DNA of 64,000 nt, taken from JAUYQR01 sp050632395. Lineage in GTDB: Bacteria; Pseudomonadota; Alphaproteobacteria; Rhodobacterales; Rhodobacteraceae. Below, piece by piece: positions 26,550-35,142 of this stretch; position 1 is the stretch's first letter, and each line of letters begins with the position of its first letter. The notes under the pieces were generated by a model that saw only the letters and a list, made by a program, of their open reading frames with translations, was not told the DNA's origin and ran no database searches. Location: the NCBI RefSeq assembly GCF_050632395.1, contig NZ_CP192600.1, positions 2,976,001 through 3,040,000 on the forward strand. Direction: 5' to 3'. Both the position numbers and the translations under genes were made by a program.

Positions 26550-27269
26550 TCACGTTTCCTGGCTGGAACGCGCGGCTTTGACGCGGCCCAGATAGGCCAG
26601 CACGTCATCCACCGGCATCACGTCGCCGTAGCTGCGGTTCATGTCGAAAAGGTTCACCTTGTGCGCCAGCGGCAGGCGGTCGTAGACGGCCTCCTCGGGG
26701 ATCACGGTGAAGAAGTTGTATTGCTCGCTGTCCACGACCGTGGCGCGCACGCAGTTCGAGGTGGAGCCGCCGACGATGATGCAGGTATCCACCCGCCGGT
26801 CGATCAAAAGCGAGATCAGCGGCGTGCCGAAGAAGGCGCTCTTCTTCTTCTTGTCCAGCACGATCTCCGTGGGCAGCGGCTTCAGGTCGTCGGTGATTTC
26901 GGCTCCGTGCGTGCCCGCAAAATACAGGTTCTCGCCGCGACCGACCCCGGCGCCGATCTTGCGGTGGAACATGCCGACATCATCGTTCACCGGGTCCACG
27001 ACGAAGCGCGTGTAGATCACGGGAATGCCTGCCGCGCGGGCGGCGTCCAGCAGCCGTTTCATCTGGTCGGTCGCGGCAAAGGCCACCTCGCCGCAGGCCA
27101 ACGGATACTTCTCGGCGTTGTCGTTCGCGCCGCGAATTCCGCTCATGTAATACTGGCAGTCGATCAGGATCAGTGCCGGACGCTCGCCCACGCCCGCCTT
27201 CTGCGCCCACTTTCCACGCGCCATCACGGCGCGGTCGGCGTCGGTCAGCATGTCGTTCCAGTCGGACAT
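26550..27269 (-). CDS. Isochorismatase-fold amidohydrolase, N-carbamoylsarcosine amidase-like
   Basis: A 239-residue cysteine hydrolase. The catalytic triad is visible as Asp37 (LIDCQ), a lysine in the KKKK run at 140-143 and Cys173 (TSNCVRATV). The length, the extended N-terminal helix and the TSxCVRAT pattern resemble N-carbamoylsarcosine amidase, which in one creatinine pathway releases sarcosine. Related enzymes act on ureidoacrylate or biuret, so specificity is not settled. The start is coupled to the CoA-transferase stop by a one-base overlap. Confidence 0.83.
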   Translation of the reverse strand: MSDWNDMLTDADRAVMARGKWAQKAGVGERPALILIDCQYYMSGIRGANDNAEKYPLACGEVAFAATDQMKRLLDAARAAGIPVIYTRFVVDPVNDDVGMFHRKIGAGVGRGENLYFAGTHGAEITDDLKPLPTEIVLDKKKKSAFFGTPLISLLIDRRVDTCIIVGGSTSNCVRATVVDSEQYNFFTVIPEEAVYDRLPLAHKVNLFDMNRSYGDVMPVDDVLAYLGRVKAARSSQET

Positions 27270-28486
27270 CAGATCACCCCCTTCGCACGCAGGGCACCCA
27301 CCTCAGCCGCGGTTCTCCCCAGAAGACCGCTCAGGATCGCGTCGGTGTGTTGGCCAAGGCTTGGACCAAGCGTGTCGATCCGGCCGGGCGTTTCGGTCAG
27401 CCGCGGCACCACATTCGGCAGCGACAGGTCACCAACCACCGGATGGTGCATCTTCGCGATGTTGCCGCGGGCGGCGTATTGCGGATCCTCGAAAATCTCG
27501 GCGATCGACAGAAGCGGGCCACAAGGCACCTGCCCCGCGTCGCAAAGCCTGAGGATTTCGTCGCGGTCATGCGCCTCCGTCCAGTCCGAGACCCACTGGT
27601 CCACCTCCGCACGGGCAGCCTCACGCTGCAGGATCGTGCCCCACTTGCCGGTTCCGGCAAGTTCCGGCTGGCCCACCACAGCGGCGAAGCGGGCAAATAT
27701 CTTGTCGTTGGTGCAGGCAATGGCGATCCAGCGGCCATCCTTGGTCGGGTAATGGCTGTGCGGCACGACGTTGACGGTGCCCGGCCCCATGCGTTCGCGC
27801 ACGTAACCCTTGAACGCATAGGCCGGCGCAAGCTCGTCCAGCAGGCGGAAGATCGACTCGTAAAGGCCGATGTCGACCACCTGCCCGATGCCCGACGTCT
27901 CGGCCGTACGCAGCGCCATCAGCGCCCCCATCGCACCGAACATGCCCGAAAGGTAATCCGGCAAGGTGGCGCTTCCCGGTGTCACCGGCGGCCTGTCGGG
28001 ATAGCCCGCAAGATAGGAGATGCCACCAAACGCATTCGCGATCCGGCCAAAACCGGGCCGCCCGGCATAGGGGCCGCTCTGGCCATAGGCCGAAATGCGC
28101 ACCATCACCAGCTTCGGGTTCACCTCGCGCAGGACATCCCAGCCAAGCCCCCAACCCTCCATCGTGCCGGGTTGGAAGTTCTCCACCAGCACATCCGATT
28201 TCGCCACCAGGTCCTTCAGGATCTGCGCGCCTTCGGGGGTGCGAAGGTCCAGCGTCAGGGACTGCTTGTTGCGCGATTCAGACAGCCACGGAAGACTGTC
28301 GCCGATCTCGGTCATGGTGCCGAACTTGCGCAAGGGGCAGCCGACCTTTGGCAATTCCACCTTGATGACCTCGGCCCCGAATTCGCCAAGAAAGGTGGCG
28401 CAGCACGGGCCCGCGATGAACGTGGCGCAGTCCAGCACGCGGACGCCCTTCATCGGCAGCGGAACCTCTTTGTCCGTTGAAGTCAT
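27269..28486 (-). CDS. Family III CoA transferase (CaiB/BaiF type)
   Basis: A 405-residue enzyme. VRVLDCATFIAGPCCATFLGEFGAEVIKVE is the conserved N-terminal CoA-binding region, and the aspartate in LPDYLSGMFGA is the catalytic residue that forms the acyl anhydride. Family members move CoA between carboxylic acids such as carnitine, oxalate, formate, succinate or mesaconate. It overlaps the CitE-like gene and the amidohydrolase by four and one bases. It probably activates an acid for cleavage by the neighbouring lyase. Confidence 0.88.
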   Translation of the reverse strand: MTSTDKEVPLPMKGVRVLDCATFIAGPCCATFLGEFGAEVIKVELPKVGCPLRKFGTMTEIGDSLPWLSESRNKQSLTLDLRTPEGAQILKDLVAKSDVLVENFQPGTMEGWGLGWDVLREVNPKLVMVRISAYGQSGPYAGRPGFGRIANAFGGISYLAGYPDRPPVTPGSATLPDYLSGMFGAMGALMALRTAETSGIGQVVDIGLYESIFRLLDELAPAYAFKGYVRERMGPGTVNVVPHSHYPTKDGRWIAIACTNDKIFARFAAVVGQPELAGTGKWGTILQREAARAEVDQWVSDWTEAHDRDEILRLCDAGQVPCGPLLSIAEIFEDPQYAARGNIAKMHHPVVGDLSLPNVVPRLTETPGRIDTLGPSLGQHTDAILSGLLGRTAAEVGALRAKGVI

Positions 28487-29409
28487 TGCACATTACCTTG
28501 TTTTGCGACCCGGCCTTCGACCGCCGCAATGGATGCAGCAAGAGCGAGGATGCGACGTGCCTTGTAGACGATCGGATAGTCGATGAAGACGCCGCCCACG
28601 TCGATTGCGGCGCCACCGGCAGCTTCGGCCTTCTCGAAGGCTTCGATAACCTGTCTGGCGTAGTCCAACTCTTCCGGCGGGGGGCTGAACACGCGGTTGA
28701 CCACGGGCACCTGCGCCGGGTGGATGCAGACCTTGCCAGTATGCCCAAGCTCGGCTCCGACACGGCAATCGGCCTCAAGGGCGTCCAGGTCACGCACGAA
28801 AAGGCAGGGACCGTCGATCGGGCCGGGCAGTCCCGCGGCGCGGGCGTCATAGACCAGCTTGCCCCGACCATATGCGAGCGCGTCGGACAACGACCCGCGG
28901 ATCGTCGGCCTTGCAAGGTCGGTGCCAAGATCGCCGCTGCCAAGCACGATGCGCATGTCGCGATCGGCGAACCTGGCGACGCGGTCCGACACCGTCAGAC
29001 CCCGCGCCGTCTCGACCAGGACCAGCAGAAGTATGGACCCCGGCGCCAGCCCCTCCCGCTCTTCGGACAGCCGGATCAGCCGATCCGCAATCTCGACGTC
29101 GCGCGGGTCTTCGACCTTGGGCAGAACCAGCGCGTCAAGGTCCGCGCACACCGCCGCCGCGATATCCCCTTCGGTCAGGCCGGTGCCAAGCGGGTTCACC
29201 CGGATGCAGCGAAGCGGCCCCCTTAGTCCAGGCAAAGCGGCGCGCGCAATGGCCCTGGCCGCGATCTTCTGCGAATCCGCGACCGCATCCTCAAGGTCCA
29301 GCACCACCGCATCGGCGCCGGACTCGACCAACCGACGAACCTTGCGAGCCTCGTTTGCGGGCGCGAAAAGCAGGCTACGGATGACGGGATCCGGAACTTC
29401 GCCAGCCAT
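28483..29409 (-). CDS. HpcH/HpaI-family (CitE-like) acyl-CoA lyase
   Basis: A 308-residue TIM-barrel protein. RSLLFAPANEARKVRRLVESGADAVVLDLEDAV is the classic N terminus of CitE and malyl-CoA lyase, with arginine and acidic metal ligands, and GKVCIHPAQV is the C-terminal motif. The start MAGEVPDP at 29409 overlaps the alcohol dehydrogenase stop by four bases; an ATG four codons earlier is possible. Enzymes of this type cleave malyl-CoA, citramalyl-CoA or methylmalyl-CoA, which fits a CoA transferase next door. Confidence 0.86.
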   Translation of the reverse strand: MAGEVPDPVIRSLLFAPANEARKVRRLVESGADAVVLDLEDAVADSQKIAARAIARAALPGLRGPLRCIRVNPLGTGLTEGDIAAAVCADLDALVLPKVEDPRDVEIADRLIRLSEEREGLAPGSILLLVLVETARGLTVSDRVARFADRDMRIVLGSGDLGTDLARPTIRGSLSDALAYGRGKLVYDARAAGLPGPIDGPCLFVRDLDALEADCRVGAELGHTGKVCIHPAQVPVVNRVFSPPPEELDYARQVIEAFEKAEAAGGAAIDVGGVFIDYPIVYKARRILALAASIAAVEGRVAKQGNVQ

Positions 29410-30452
29410 CAGGACGCCCACGGATCAAGGATCATGCGGCCAAAGAAGTTGCGGCTTTCCATGACACGATGCGCCTCACCCGCCTCGGCCAGCGGAAACT
29501 GGCGGTGGATGACCGGCTTCAGCTTGCCTTCCGCCACAAGCCCAAGGACCGTCTGCACGATCGCCTTGGTGGACCGCCCGCACCCATGCATCGAGATGTG
29601 CTTGCGAAAGAACTCGATCATGTCGATTTCGACCTTTTCGCCCGCGTGCGCGCCCACCGTCACCAGACGTCCGCCCTGCGCAAGCGCGCCGATGCTGTCG
29701 ATCAGACGCTCGCCGCCGACCATGTCCAAGACGACGTCGACGCCGATCCCGTCGGTCAGATCATGCACCGCCTTCGGAATGTCGGTCGTCGAATAGTTGA
29801 GCACTTCGTCCGCACCAAGATCGCGGGCTGCCGCGAATTTGGCATCCGACCCGGTCGTCGCAATCACCCGCGCTCCGGCCAATTTCGCGATCTGGATACC
29901 GGCCGAGCCGACGCCGCTACCAGCCGCGTTGATCATGACCGTCTCGCCCACCTGCAGCCGCCCCTCTTCGATCAGCGCCTCCCAGGCCGTCGCAAAAGCC
30001 GTCTGCGCCGCGACAGCCTCGGCAAAGCCAAGGCCGTCCGGCAGGTGGATGACGTTATGGGCAGGGATCTTGGTGAACTGGGCATAGGTGCCCCAGGACG
30101 TCACGCCCAGCACGCCACCGTTCAGGCAGATGTTCTCTTTCCCGCGGATGCAGTTGCGGCAGGTCCCGCAGGTCAAAAGAAAGTGGGGCGACACGCGGTC
30201 GCCAACCTTGAACCCGATGACACCGGGGCCAACTGCCTCGACCACGCCGGCGGAATCCACCCCCATGACATGCGGAAAGGTCTGGCCCACCCCGAACAGG
30301 CCACGGCGCACATCGGTATCGCAGTGGTTCACTCCGATGGCGTGATTTCGGATCAGAATTTCGCCGGGGCCCGGCTCCGGCGCCGTCGTCGTCTCAAGCT
30401 TCAGCGTTTCAATTCCGCCGTATTCCCGCAGCAGGATCGCCTGCATTTCCAT
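29409..30452 (-). CDS. Zinc-type medium-chain alcohol dehydrogenase / quinone reductase
   Basis: A 347-residue MDR-family enzyme. CGTCRNCIRGKENIC supplies the four-cysteine structural zinc site near residues 90-110, and the catalytic zinc region has GVNHCDTDVR and PHVMGVDSAGVVEAVG. The nucleotide-binding motif is AAGSGVGSAGIQIAKLAGA. It is the first gene of the eleven-gene minus-strand operon; a 219-base divergent promoter separates it from the GntR gene. The substrate is unknown. Confidence 0.87.
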   Translation of the reverse strand: MEMQAILLREYGGIETLKLETTTAPEPGPGEILIRNHAIGVNHCDTDVRRGLFGVGQTFPHVMGVDSAGVVEAVGPGVIGFKVGDRVSPHFLLTCGTCRNCIRGKENICLNGGVLGVTSWGTYAQFTKIPAHNVIHLPDGLGFAEAVAAQTAFATAWEALIEEGRLQVGETVMINAAGSGVGSAGIQIAKLAGARVIATTGSDAKFAAARDLGADEVLNYSTTDIPKAVHDLTDGIGVDVVLDMVGGERLIDSIGALAQGGRLVTVGAHAGEKVEIDMIEFFRKHISMHGCGRSTKAIVQTVLGLVAEGKLKPVIHRQFPLAEAGEAHRVMESRNFFGRMILDPWAS

Positions 30453-30501
30453 GTGTGTACAATCCTTGCCAACTGGCCGGTGAGGGGCGTCAATTCATGT
30501 C

Positions 30502-30599
30502 CGTACTTACCACAGGTTACGGATCCCTATCGATTCCCGTCAAGAACTTTGTGCGCACTTTCGCCGACGAAAATGCGCACTTTCAGAAAGTACGAACTT
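30502..30599. promoter_or_regulatory. Repeat-rich divergent promoter with candidate GntR operators
   Basis: TGCGCACTTTC occurs twice, at 30552-30562 and 30574-30584, exactly 22 bases apart (two helical turns). The second copy continues into CAGAAAGT, giving the dyad ACTTTC-A-GAAAGT at 30579-30591. CGTACTT (30502-30508) and its complement AAGTACG (30588-30594) also occur. The cluster sits between the divergent operon and the GntR gene, as expected for autoregulated GntR control. Binding is inferred. Confidence 0.5.
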
Positions 30600-30671
30600 G
30601 ATCCGTCCACGGCTTATCGGTAGCGTCAGTTTCTATCTCGATTAAAAGCGCTGCAAAGGACGGTGTAACTG

Positions 30672-31421
30672 ATGGATGCATTGGCGGAGACCAGCGAAGA
30701 GTCGCGAACAACTCCGCTTCACGCCCGCATCGCCAAGATTCTGCTCGAGAGTATCGGCGCAGGCAAATACCCTGTCGGTTCATTGCTCCCCACCGAAAAC
30801 GATCTCGCCATAGAACTGGGCGTCAGCCGCCAGACAGTCCGCCGCGCCATCGAAGCGCTGAAGCAGCGCGGACTCGTCTCCTCGCAGCGCGGCGTGGGAA
30901 CCCGGATCGAAAATGACCGGGTCACCCGGCGGTTCAGCTACTCCACCCAGTCGGTGAATGACCTCTTCAACCTTGCCGCCGGAACGAGGCTCCAGCTCGT
31001 TTCGCGCACCGGCTTCATCGCGGAAGGCGCCTTCGCCCGCACGCTGGGCGTGCCGGTGGGAAGCCGCTGGGTCCATCTTGGCTGCGTGCGGTATGCGCTC
31101 GATGAAGAACGGCCCTTCTGCTGGACCGATGTCTACATCGACGCCCGCTTTCAGGACATCGTGCCGACGCAAACCAGCATCGTAGGGCCGCTCTTTCCAC
31201 TGATCGAGGAACGCACCGGCACCTCCATCAGCCAGATTCAGCAACAGATCCGCGCCGTTGCCCTGACACAGGCCACCTCTGAACGGATCGAAGCCGTACC
31301 CGGTTCGCTCGCACTCGAGATTGCCCGCCGCTACGTCTTTGGAACCGAGGTCTGCGAGGTGTCGATCAATACCCTACCCGCAGACAGGTTCTCGTATTCC
31401 GTTGACATTAGCATCCAGTAG
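30672..31421 (+). CDS. GntR/HutC-family transcriptional regulator
   Basis: A 249-residue regulator. Residues 18-85 form the winged helix-turn-helix (LAIELGVSRQTVRRAIEALKQRGLVSSQRGVGTRIE), and residues 100-248 a UTRA domain for a small effector. It is divergent from the eleven-gene operon and 63 bases upstream of the AceE-like gene in the same direction. It probably represses both directions until the imported substrate or an intermediate is bound. Confidence 0.88.
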   Translation: MDALAETSEESRTTPLHARIAKILLESIGAGKYPVGSLLPTENDLAIELGVSRQTVRRAIEALKQRGLVSSQRGVGTRIENDRVTRRFSYSTQSVNDLFNLAAGTRLQLVSRTGFIAEGAFARTLGVPVGSRWVHLGCVRYALDEERPFCWTDVYIDARFQDIVPTQTSIVGPLFPLIEERTGTSISQIQQQIRAVALTQATSERIEAVPGSLALEIARRYVFGTEVCEVSINTLPADRFSYSVDISIQ

Positions 31422-31484
31422 CGCGCCCGAAAAAGCGGCCTGTGGCGTAGGACCTGCCCTGTCCTGATCCAGGAAATCTCAACC

Positions 31485-33836
31485 ATGAAAAGCCCCGATC
31501 ACCAGCATCTCAAGACCATCGAACAGCGCCTTTTGTGGCTTTCACACTGGATGATCCACAGCGCAAACCATATCAGGCCCAAGGTCGACGGCATCAAGGT
31601 CGGTGGGCATCAAGCCTCCTCGGCTTCGGTCGTCTCGATCCTGACCGCGCTCTATTTTCACACCCTGCGCCCGGAAGATCGGGTAGCCGTCAAACCTCAC
31701 GCATCGCCAGTTTTCCATGCCGCGCAATATCTGATGGGAAACCTGCCGCGCGAGAAGATGGAGGCGTTTCGCGGATTTGACGGCGTGCAAAGCTATCCCA
31801 GCCGGACCAAGGACGTGGACGACGTCGACTTTTCGACAGGGTCCGTAGGCCTTGGCGCCGCAATAACCACATTCGCGTCGCTCATCCAAGACTACGTCAA
31901 TGCCAAGAACTGGGGGCGCGACCTTCCCCTGGGGCGCATGATAGCTCTGGTTGGCGACGCTGAACTTGACGAGGGCAATGTATATGAGGCGCTTCAGGAA
32001 GGCTGGAAGAACGACCTCAGGAACTGCTGGTGGATCATAGATTACAACCGTCAGTCGCTTGATGGCATAGTGCGAGAGGGGCTTTTCGCCCGGATCGAGA
32101 AAATCTTCGATGCCTTCGGCTGGGATGTGGTTCGCGTCAAATACGGCGCACTGCAACGTGCCGCCTTTGCCGAGGACGGTGGCGAGGCGCTGCGAGACTG
32201 GATCGACCGCTGTCCGAACCAGCAGTATTCCGCGCTGACGTTCATGGGTGGTGCGGTCTGGCGCAAGCGGTTGATGGACGACCTTGGCGATCAGGGTCCG
32301 GTGGCCGCACTGATAGACCGCCGGTCGGATACCGAACTTGCCGCCTTGATGGAGAATCTCGGCGGCAACTGTGTGTCGACCGTGGCGGAGGTTTTTGACG
32401 CAATAGATCACGACCGCCCGACCTGCTTTCTTGCTTACACAATCAAAGGTTGGGGCACCCCCATCGCCGGCCACAAGGACAACCACGGCGGCCTGATGAA
32501 CCCGACGCAGTTCGCCGCCTGGCAGGCCCACATGGGCGTCCCTTCTGGGCAGGAATGGGACCCCTTCGCAACCGTGCCCGACCCCGCAGCACTTCGCGCC
32601 TTCCTCGCTCAGGTTCCCTTCTTCGCCGCAGGTCCGCGCCGCTTTCGTGATGCAAGGATCGCAGTCCCGCAAATCGCAATGGAGACAGATCGGGAAATCT
32701 CGACACAAGCCGCCTTCGGCAAGATCCTTGACGAACTGTCCAAGGGCGACAGCTTGCTGGCCAAACGCATTGTCACCACATCGCCCGATGTGACTGGAAC
32801 CACCAGCCTCGGGCCTTGGGTCAACCGCCGCAAGCTTTTCGCGCGCAAGCCGCTTGCAGACGCCTTCATCGAGCATCGCATCCCTTCAACCGCGAAATGG
32901 GAATTCACCCCGGACGGTCAGCACATCGAGCTTGGGATCGCCGAAATGAACCTCTTTCTTCTGCTTGGTGCAGCGGGGCTGTCGCATAGTCTGTTCGCAA
33001 GGCGGCTTTTCCCGATAGGAACCGTATACGATCCTTTCATCTCCCGCGGTCTCGATGCACTCAACTACGCATGCTACCAGGATGCGCGCTTCATCATCGT
33101 CGGCACTCCGTCGGGCGTGACTTTGGCCCCCGAAGGCGGCGCGCACCAATCTATCGGGACGCCGCTGATCGGCATGGCGCAAGACCGACTCGCCGCCTTC
33201 GAGCCGGCCTTTGCCGATGAATTGGCTGTAATCATGGAATGGGCCTTCGATTACCTTCAGCGAGATGGAGACGCCACCCCGGACGAAAGAACCTGGCTGC
33301 GAGACCAGACGGGCGGATCCGTCTACCTCCGCCTGACCACCAACCCGCTTGAACAACCCGGAAAGCGGGCAAATGACGACTTCCGCCAAGGCACGATCGA
33401 CGGCGCGTATTGGTTGCGGCGACCGGGGCCAAACTGCGAACTGGTGATCGCCTATCAAGGCGCCATCGCCCCCGAAGCGATAGCCGCTGCAGGCATCATC
33501 GGAGAATATCGTCGCGACGTTGGCGTCCTGGCTGTGACATCAGCCGACAGACTGAACGCCGGATGGACAGCGGCACAGCGTTCACGCGCGCGAGGCAATG
33601 GTCAGGCGACCTGCCATGTCGAAGCCATGTTAGGTCAAATTCCGCGCGAAAGTGTGCTTTTGACGGTGTGTGACGGGCATCCGGCGGCTTTGTCGTGGCT
33701 GGGAAGCGTTGCAGGTCACCGAGTCATTTCTCATGGTGTCGAACACTTCGGCCAGACCGGGACGATCGGTGATCTTTACCGCCATTACGGGCTGGACAGG
33801 AATTCGCTTGCACGTTCGATCTTGGGTCCGTCATGA
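31485..33836 (+). CDS. Orphan AceE-like thiamine diphosphate enzyme (E1/transketolase type)
   Basis: A 783-residue protein with the homodimeric pyruvate dehydrogenase E1 layout. The thiamine diphosphate motif is GDAELDEGN through DYNRQSLDG near residues 155-190; the pyrimidine-binding half starts near residue 460 and the C-terminal domain near 640. It is about 100 residues shorter than AceE; the missing part is mostly the N terminus that binds E2. No E2 or E3 gene is nearby. A standalone 2-oxoacid or ketol-transfer activity tied to the divergent catabolic operon is inferred. AGGA lies ahead of the ATG. Confidence 0.8.
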   Translation: MKSPDHQHLKTIEQRLLWLSHWMIHSANHIRPKVDGIKVGGHQASSASVVSILTALYFHTLRPEDRVAVKPHASPVFHAAQYLMGNLPREKMEAFRGFDGVQSYPSRTKDVDDVDFSTGSVGLGAAITTFASLIQDYVNAKNWGRDLPLGRMIALVGDAELDEGNVYEALQEGWKNDLRNCWWIIDYNRQSLDGIVREGLFARIEKIFDAFGWDVVRVKYGALQRAAFAEDGGEALRDWIDRCPNQQYSALTFMGGAVWRKRLMDDLGDQGPVAALIDRRSDTELAALMENLGGNCVSTVAEVFDAIDHDRPTCFLAYTIKGWGTPIAGHKDNHGGLMNPTQFAAWQAHMGVPSGQEWDPFATVPDPAALRAFLAQVPFFAAGPRRFRDARIAVPQIAMETDREISTQAAFGKILDELSKGDSLLAKRIVTTSPDVTGTTSLGPWVNRRKLFARKPLADAFIEHRIPSTAKWEFTPDGQHIELGIAEMNLFLLLGAAGLSHSLFARRLFPIGTVYDPFISRGLDALNYACYQDARFIIVGTPSGVTLAPEGGAHQSIGTPLIGMAQDRLAAFEPAFADELAVIMEWAFDYLQRDGDATPDERTWLRDQTGGSVYLRLTTNPLEQPGKRANDDFRQGTIDGAYWLRRPGPNCELVIAYQGAIAPEAIAAAGIIGEYRRDVGVLAVTSADRLNAGWTAAQRSRARGNGQATCHVEAMLGQIPRESVLLTVCDGHPAALSWLGSVAGHRVISHGVEHFGQTGTIGDLYRHYGLDRNSLARSILGPS

Positions 33837-34058
33837 CGTGCGCCGCCGAACACACGGGCACGATTTGCCCTGAACGTACAGGTTCGACAAAGCCGTGTGA
33901 TTAAGGCCGACCAGGCGGAGCAAGCCGGCACATGTCTCGCCCCAACGCCTTGTCGATCTGAACCGACTTGCCTCTGCCGTGACCGCGCTGGGCCTTGGCA
34001 TCCCGCGAAGCTACCGGAAGATCGTCTCCACTAAAGCCAAGTCGTACTGAAGGGCCCC
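33837..34058. other. Intergenic stretch without a recognised gene
   Basis: The 222 bases after the AceE-like stop contain no frame with both a start signal and a recognisable sequence. A short minus-strand frame at 33901-34083 has no ribosome binding site and no similarity I know. No convincing terminator was seen. Confidence 0.5.
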
Positions 34059-34364
34059 TTGCGCTTGCGGATTTTACTGCCATGCTTTCCCGTGCGGGTG
34101 GAGTTTAGCACATTGGCAGTCGAGCACTTCACCATCGAGGGCGATCTGGCGGCTGACAGCTTTTTGCCTTGGGTGGTCCGACACATGCACCGCCTGGGGC
34201 TTTATGGAATTCCCGTGCGGCGCGCCGACGGGCGGGTGGAAATCACCCTTAGCGGACCGGCAGAGCTGATCGATGCCATGGAAATGGGCGTGTCGCTTGG
34301 TCCGATCGATGTGTGGGTCGAAGCGATCGGACGGCGGCGCCTGGAGAACGGCGAAGCATCCTGA
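34059..34364 (+). CDS. Degenerate acylphosphatase-like small protein
   Basis: A frame of up to 101 residues; TTG at 34059 and GTGs at 34092 and 34098 are possible starts, and none has a strong ribosome binding site. The body (VVRHMHRLGLYGIPVRRADGRVEITLSG and later MEMGVSLGPIDVWVEAI) follows the acylphosphatase ferredoxin-like fold. The catalytic loop is changed: the usual G-V-Q-G-V-G-F-R becomes GDLAADSFL, losing the phosphate-binding arginine, and the catalytic asparagine after the WVR-like strand is replaced by arginine. It is probably not an active phosphatase and may be a binding or regulatory protein. It precedes the split-oxygenase operon by 163 bases. Confidence 0.6.
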   Translation: MRLRILLPCFPVRVEFSTLAVEHFTIEGDLAADSFLPWVVRHMHRLGLYGIPVRRADGRVEITLSGPAELIDAMEMGVSLGPIDVWVEAIGRRRLENGEAS

Positions 34365-34527
34365 CCCTGCCTCCTTCACAAATTGGTTACTTATTGTGCG
34401 GTCCGGTCTAACAATCAGGCGAGAGGCCCGATTCTTTTTTGGGATAGCCGATGCCAACCCGGTCTGCAGGACAGCCACCTTACGTCGACTTAGCGTGACC
34501 TGAAGGCCGTTTACCGGAACCGAATGA

Positions 34528-35142
34528 ATGACTGCTGCCTGGACTCCTGTCGCGCTGGCGCGTGACCTTCCCCGGCTGGGGGTAATGCCTGTCTGTGTCG
34601 ACAGCATTGACGTGGCTTTGTGGCGCAGTGCATCGGGGCGACTTGCGGCATGGGCCGACCGTTGCCCGCACCGTGGAATGCGCCTGTCACATGGTTTTGT
34701 GCGGGGCGAGGCGCTTTCATGCATCTACCATGGTTGGAGCTATGGTGCCGATGGCCATTGCCTGCGGATTCCGGCCCATCCTGATCTTGCCCCCCCCGAA
34801 GCGATCCGCGTTCCGGTCTTTCACGCCACGGAAAGCAGCGGGGTGATCTGGGTAGCGCCGGAAGTACCGGACGGAATGCCCGCTACCGTCGAAGGAACGG
34901 CCCTGCGGTCCCTGACGGTCGAGGCAGCGGTGGACTGGGGCGCTGCCGGCTTTTCGCTGTCCGGCCAGATCGCGCGTGGCCAGCTGTCGGGCGTTGGTGT
35001 GACGATCCTCATGCAACCTCTGCCTAACGGCCGCTTTGTGCTTCATGCGCTGGCAGAGGCCACGGCATCCCCCTCCGCCATGACACAAGTGTCGCGCGGA
35101 CTTGAGGACATGCGGCGGCAGGCAGAGGGTGCTTTGGCATGA
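34528..35142 (+). CDS. Rieske [2Fe-2S] protein, cluster-bearing half of a split oxygenase
   Basis: A 204-residue cytoplasmic protein. Residues 5-110 form an oxygenase-type Rieske domain with CPH at 46-48 and CIYH at 65-68, the CxH-x16-CxxH ligand set. The remaining 90 residues look like a shortened oxygenase C-terminal domain but lack the Asn-Asp-His-His mononuclear-iron motif, so this chain alone cannot be an oxygenase. No flavin or plant ferredoxin domain follows, unlike NdmD. Its stop overlaps the next ATG by four bases. It likely passes electrons to the iron centre of the next gene product. Confidence 0.85.
   Translation: MTAAWTPVALARDLPRLGVMPVCVDSIDVALWRSASGRLAAWADRCPHRGMRLSHGFVRGEALSCIYHGWSYGADGHCLRIPAHPDLAPPEAIRVPVFHATESSGVIWVAPEVPDGMPATVEGTALRSLTVEAAVDWGAAGFSLSGQIARGQLSGVGVTILMQPLPNGRFVLHALAEATASPSAMTQVSRGLEDMRRQAEGALA

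Noticed and set aside
33901..34083. Minus-strand frame of 60 codons after the AceE-like gene
   Set aside because: No ribosome binding site and no recognisable sequence; it overlaps the likely 5' region of the next gene.
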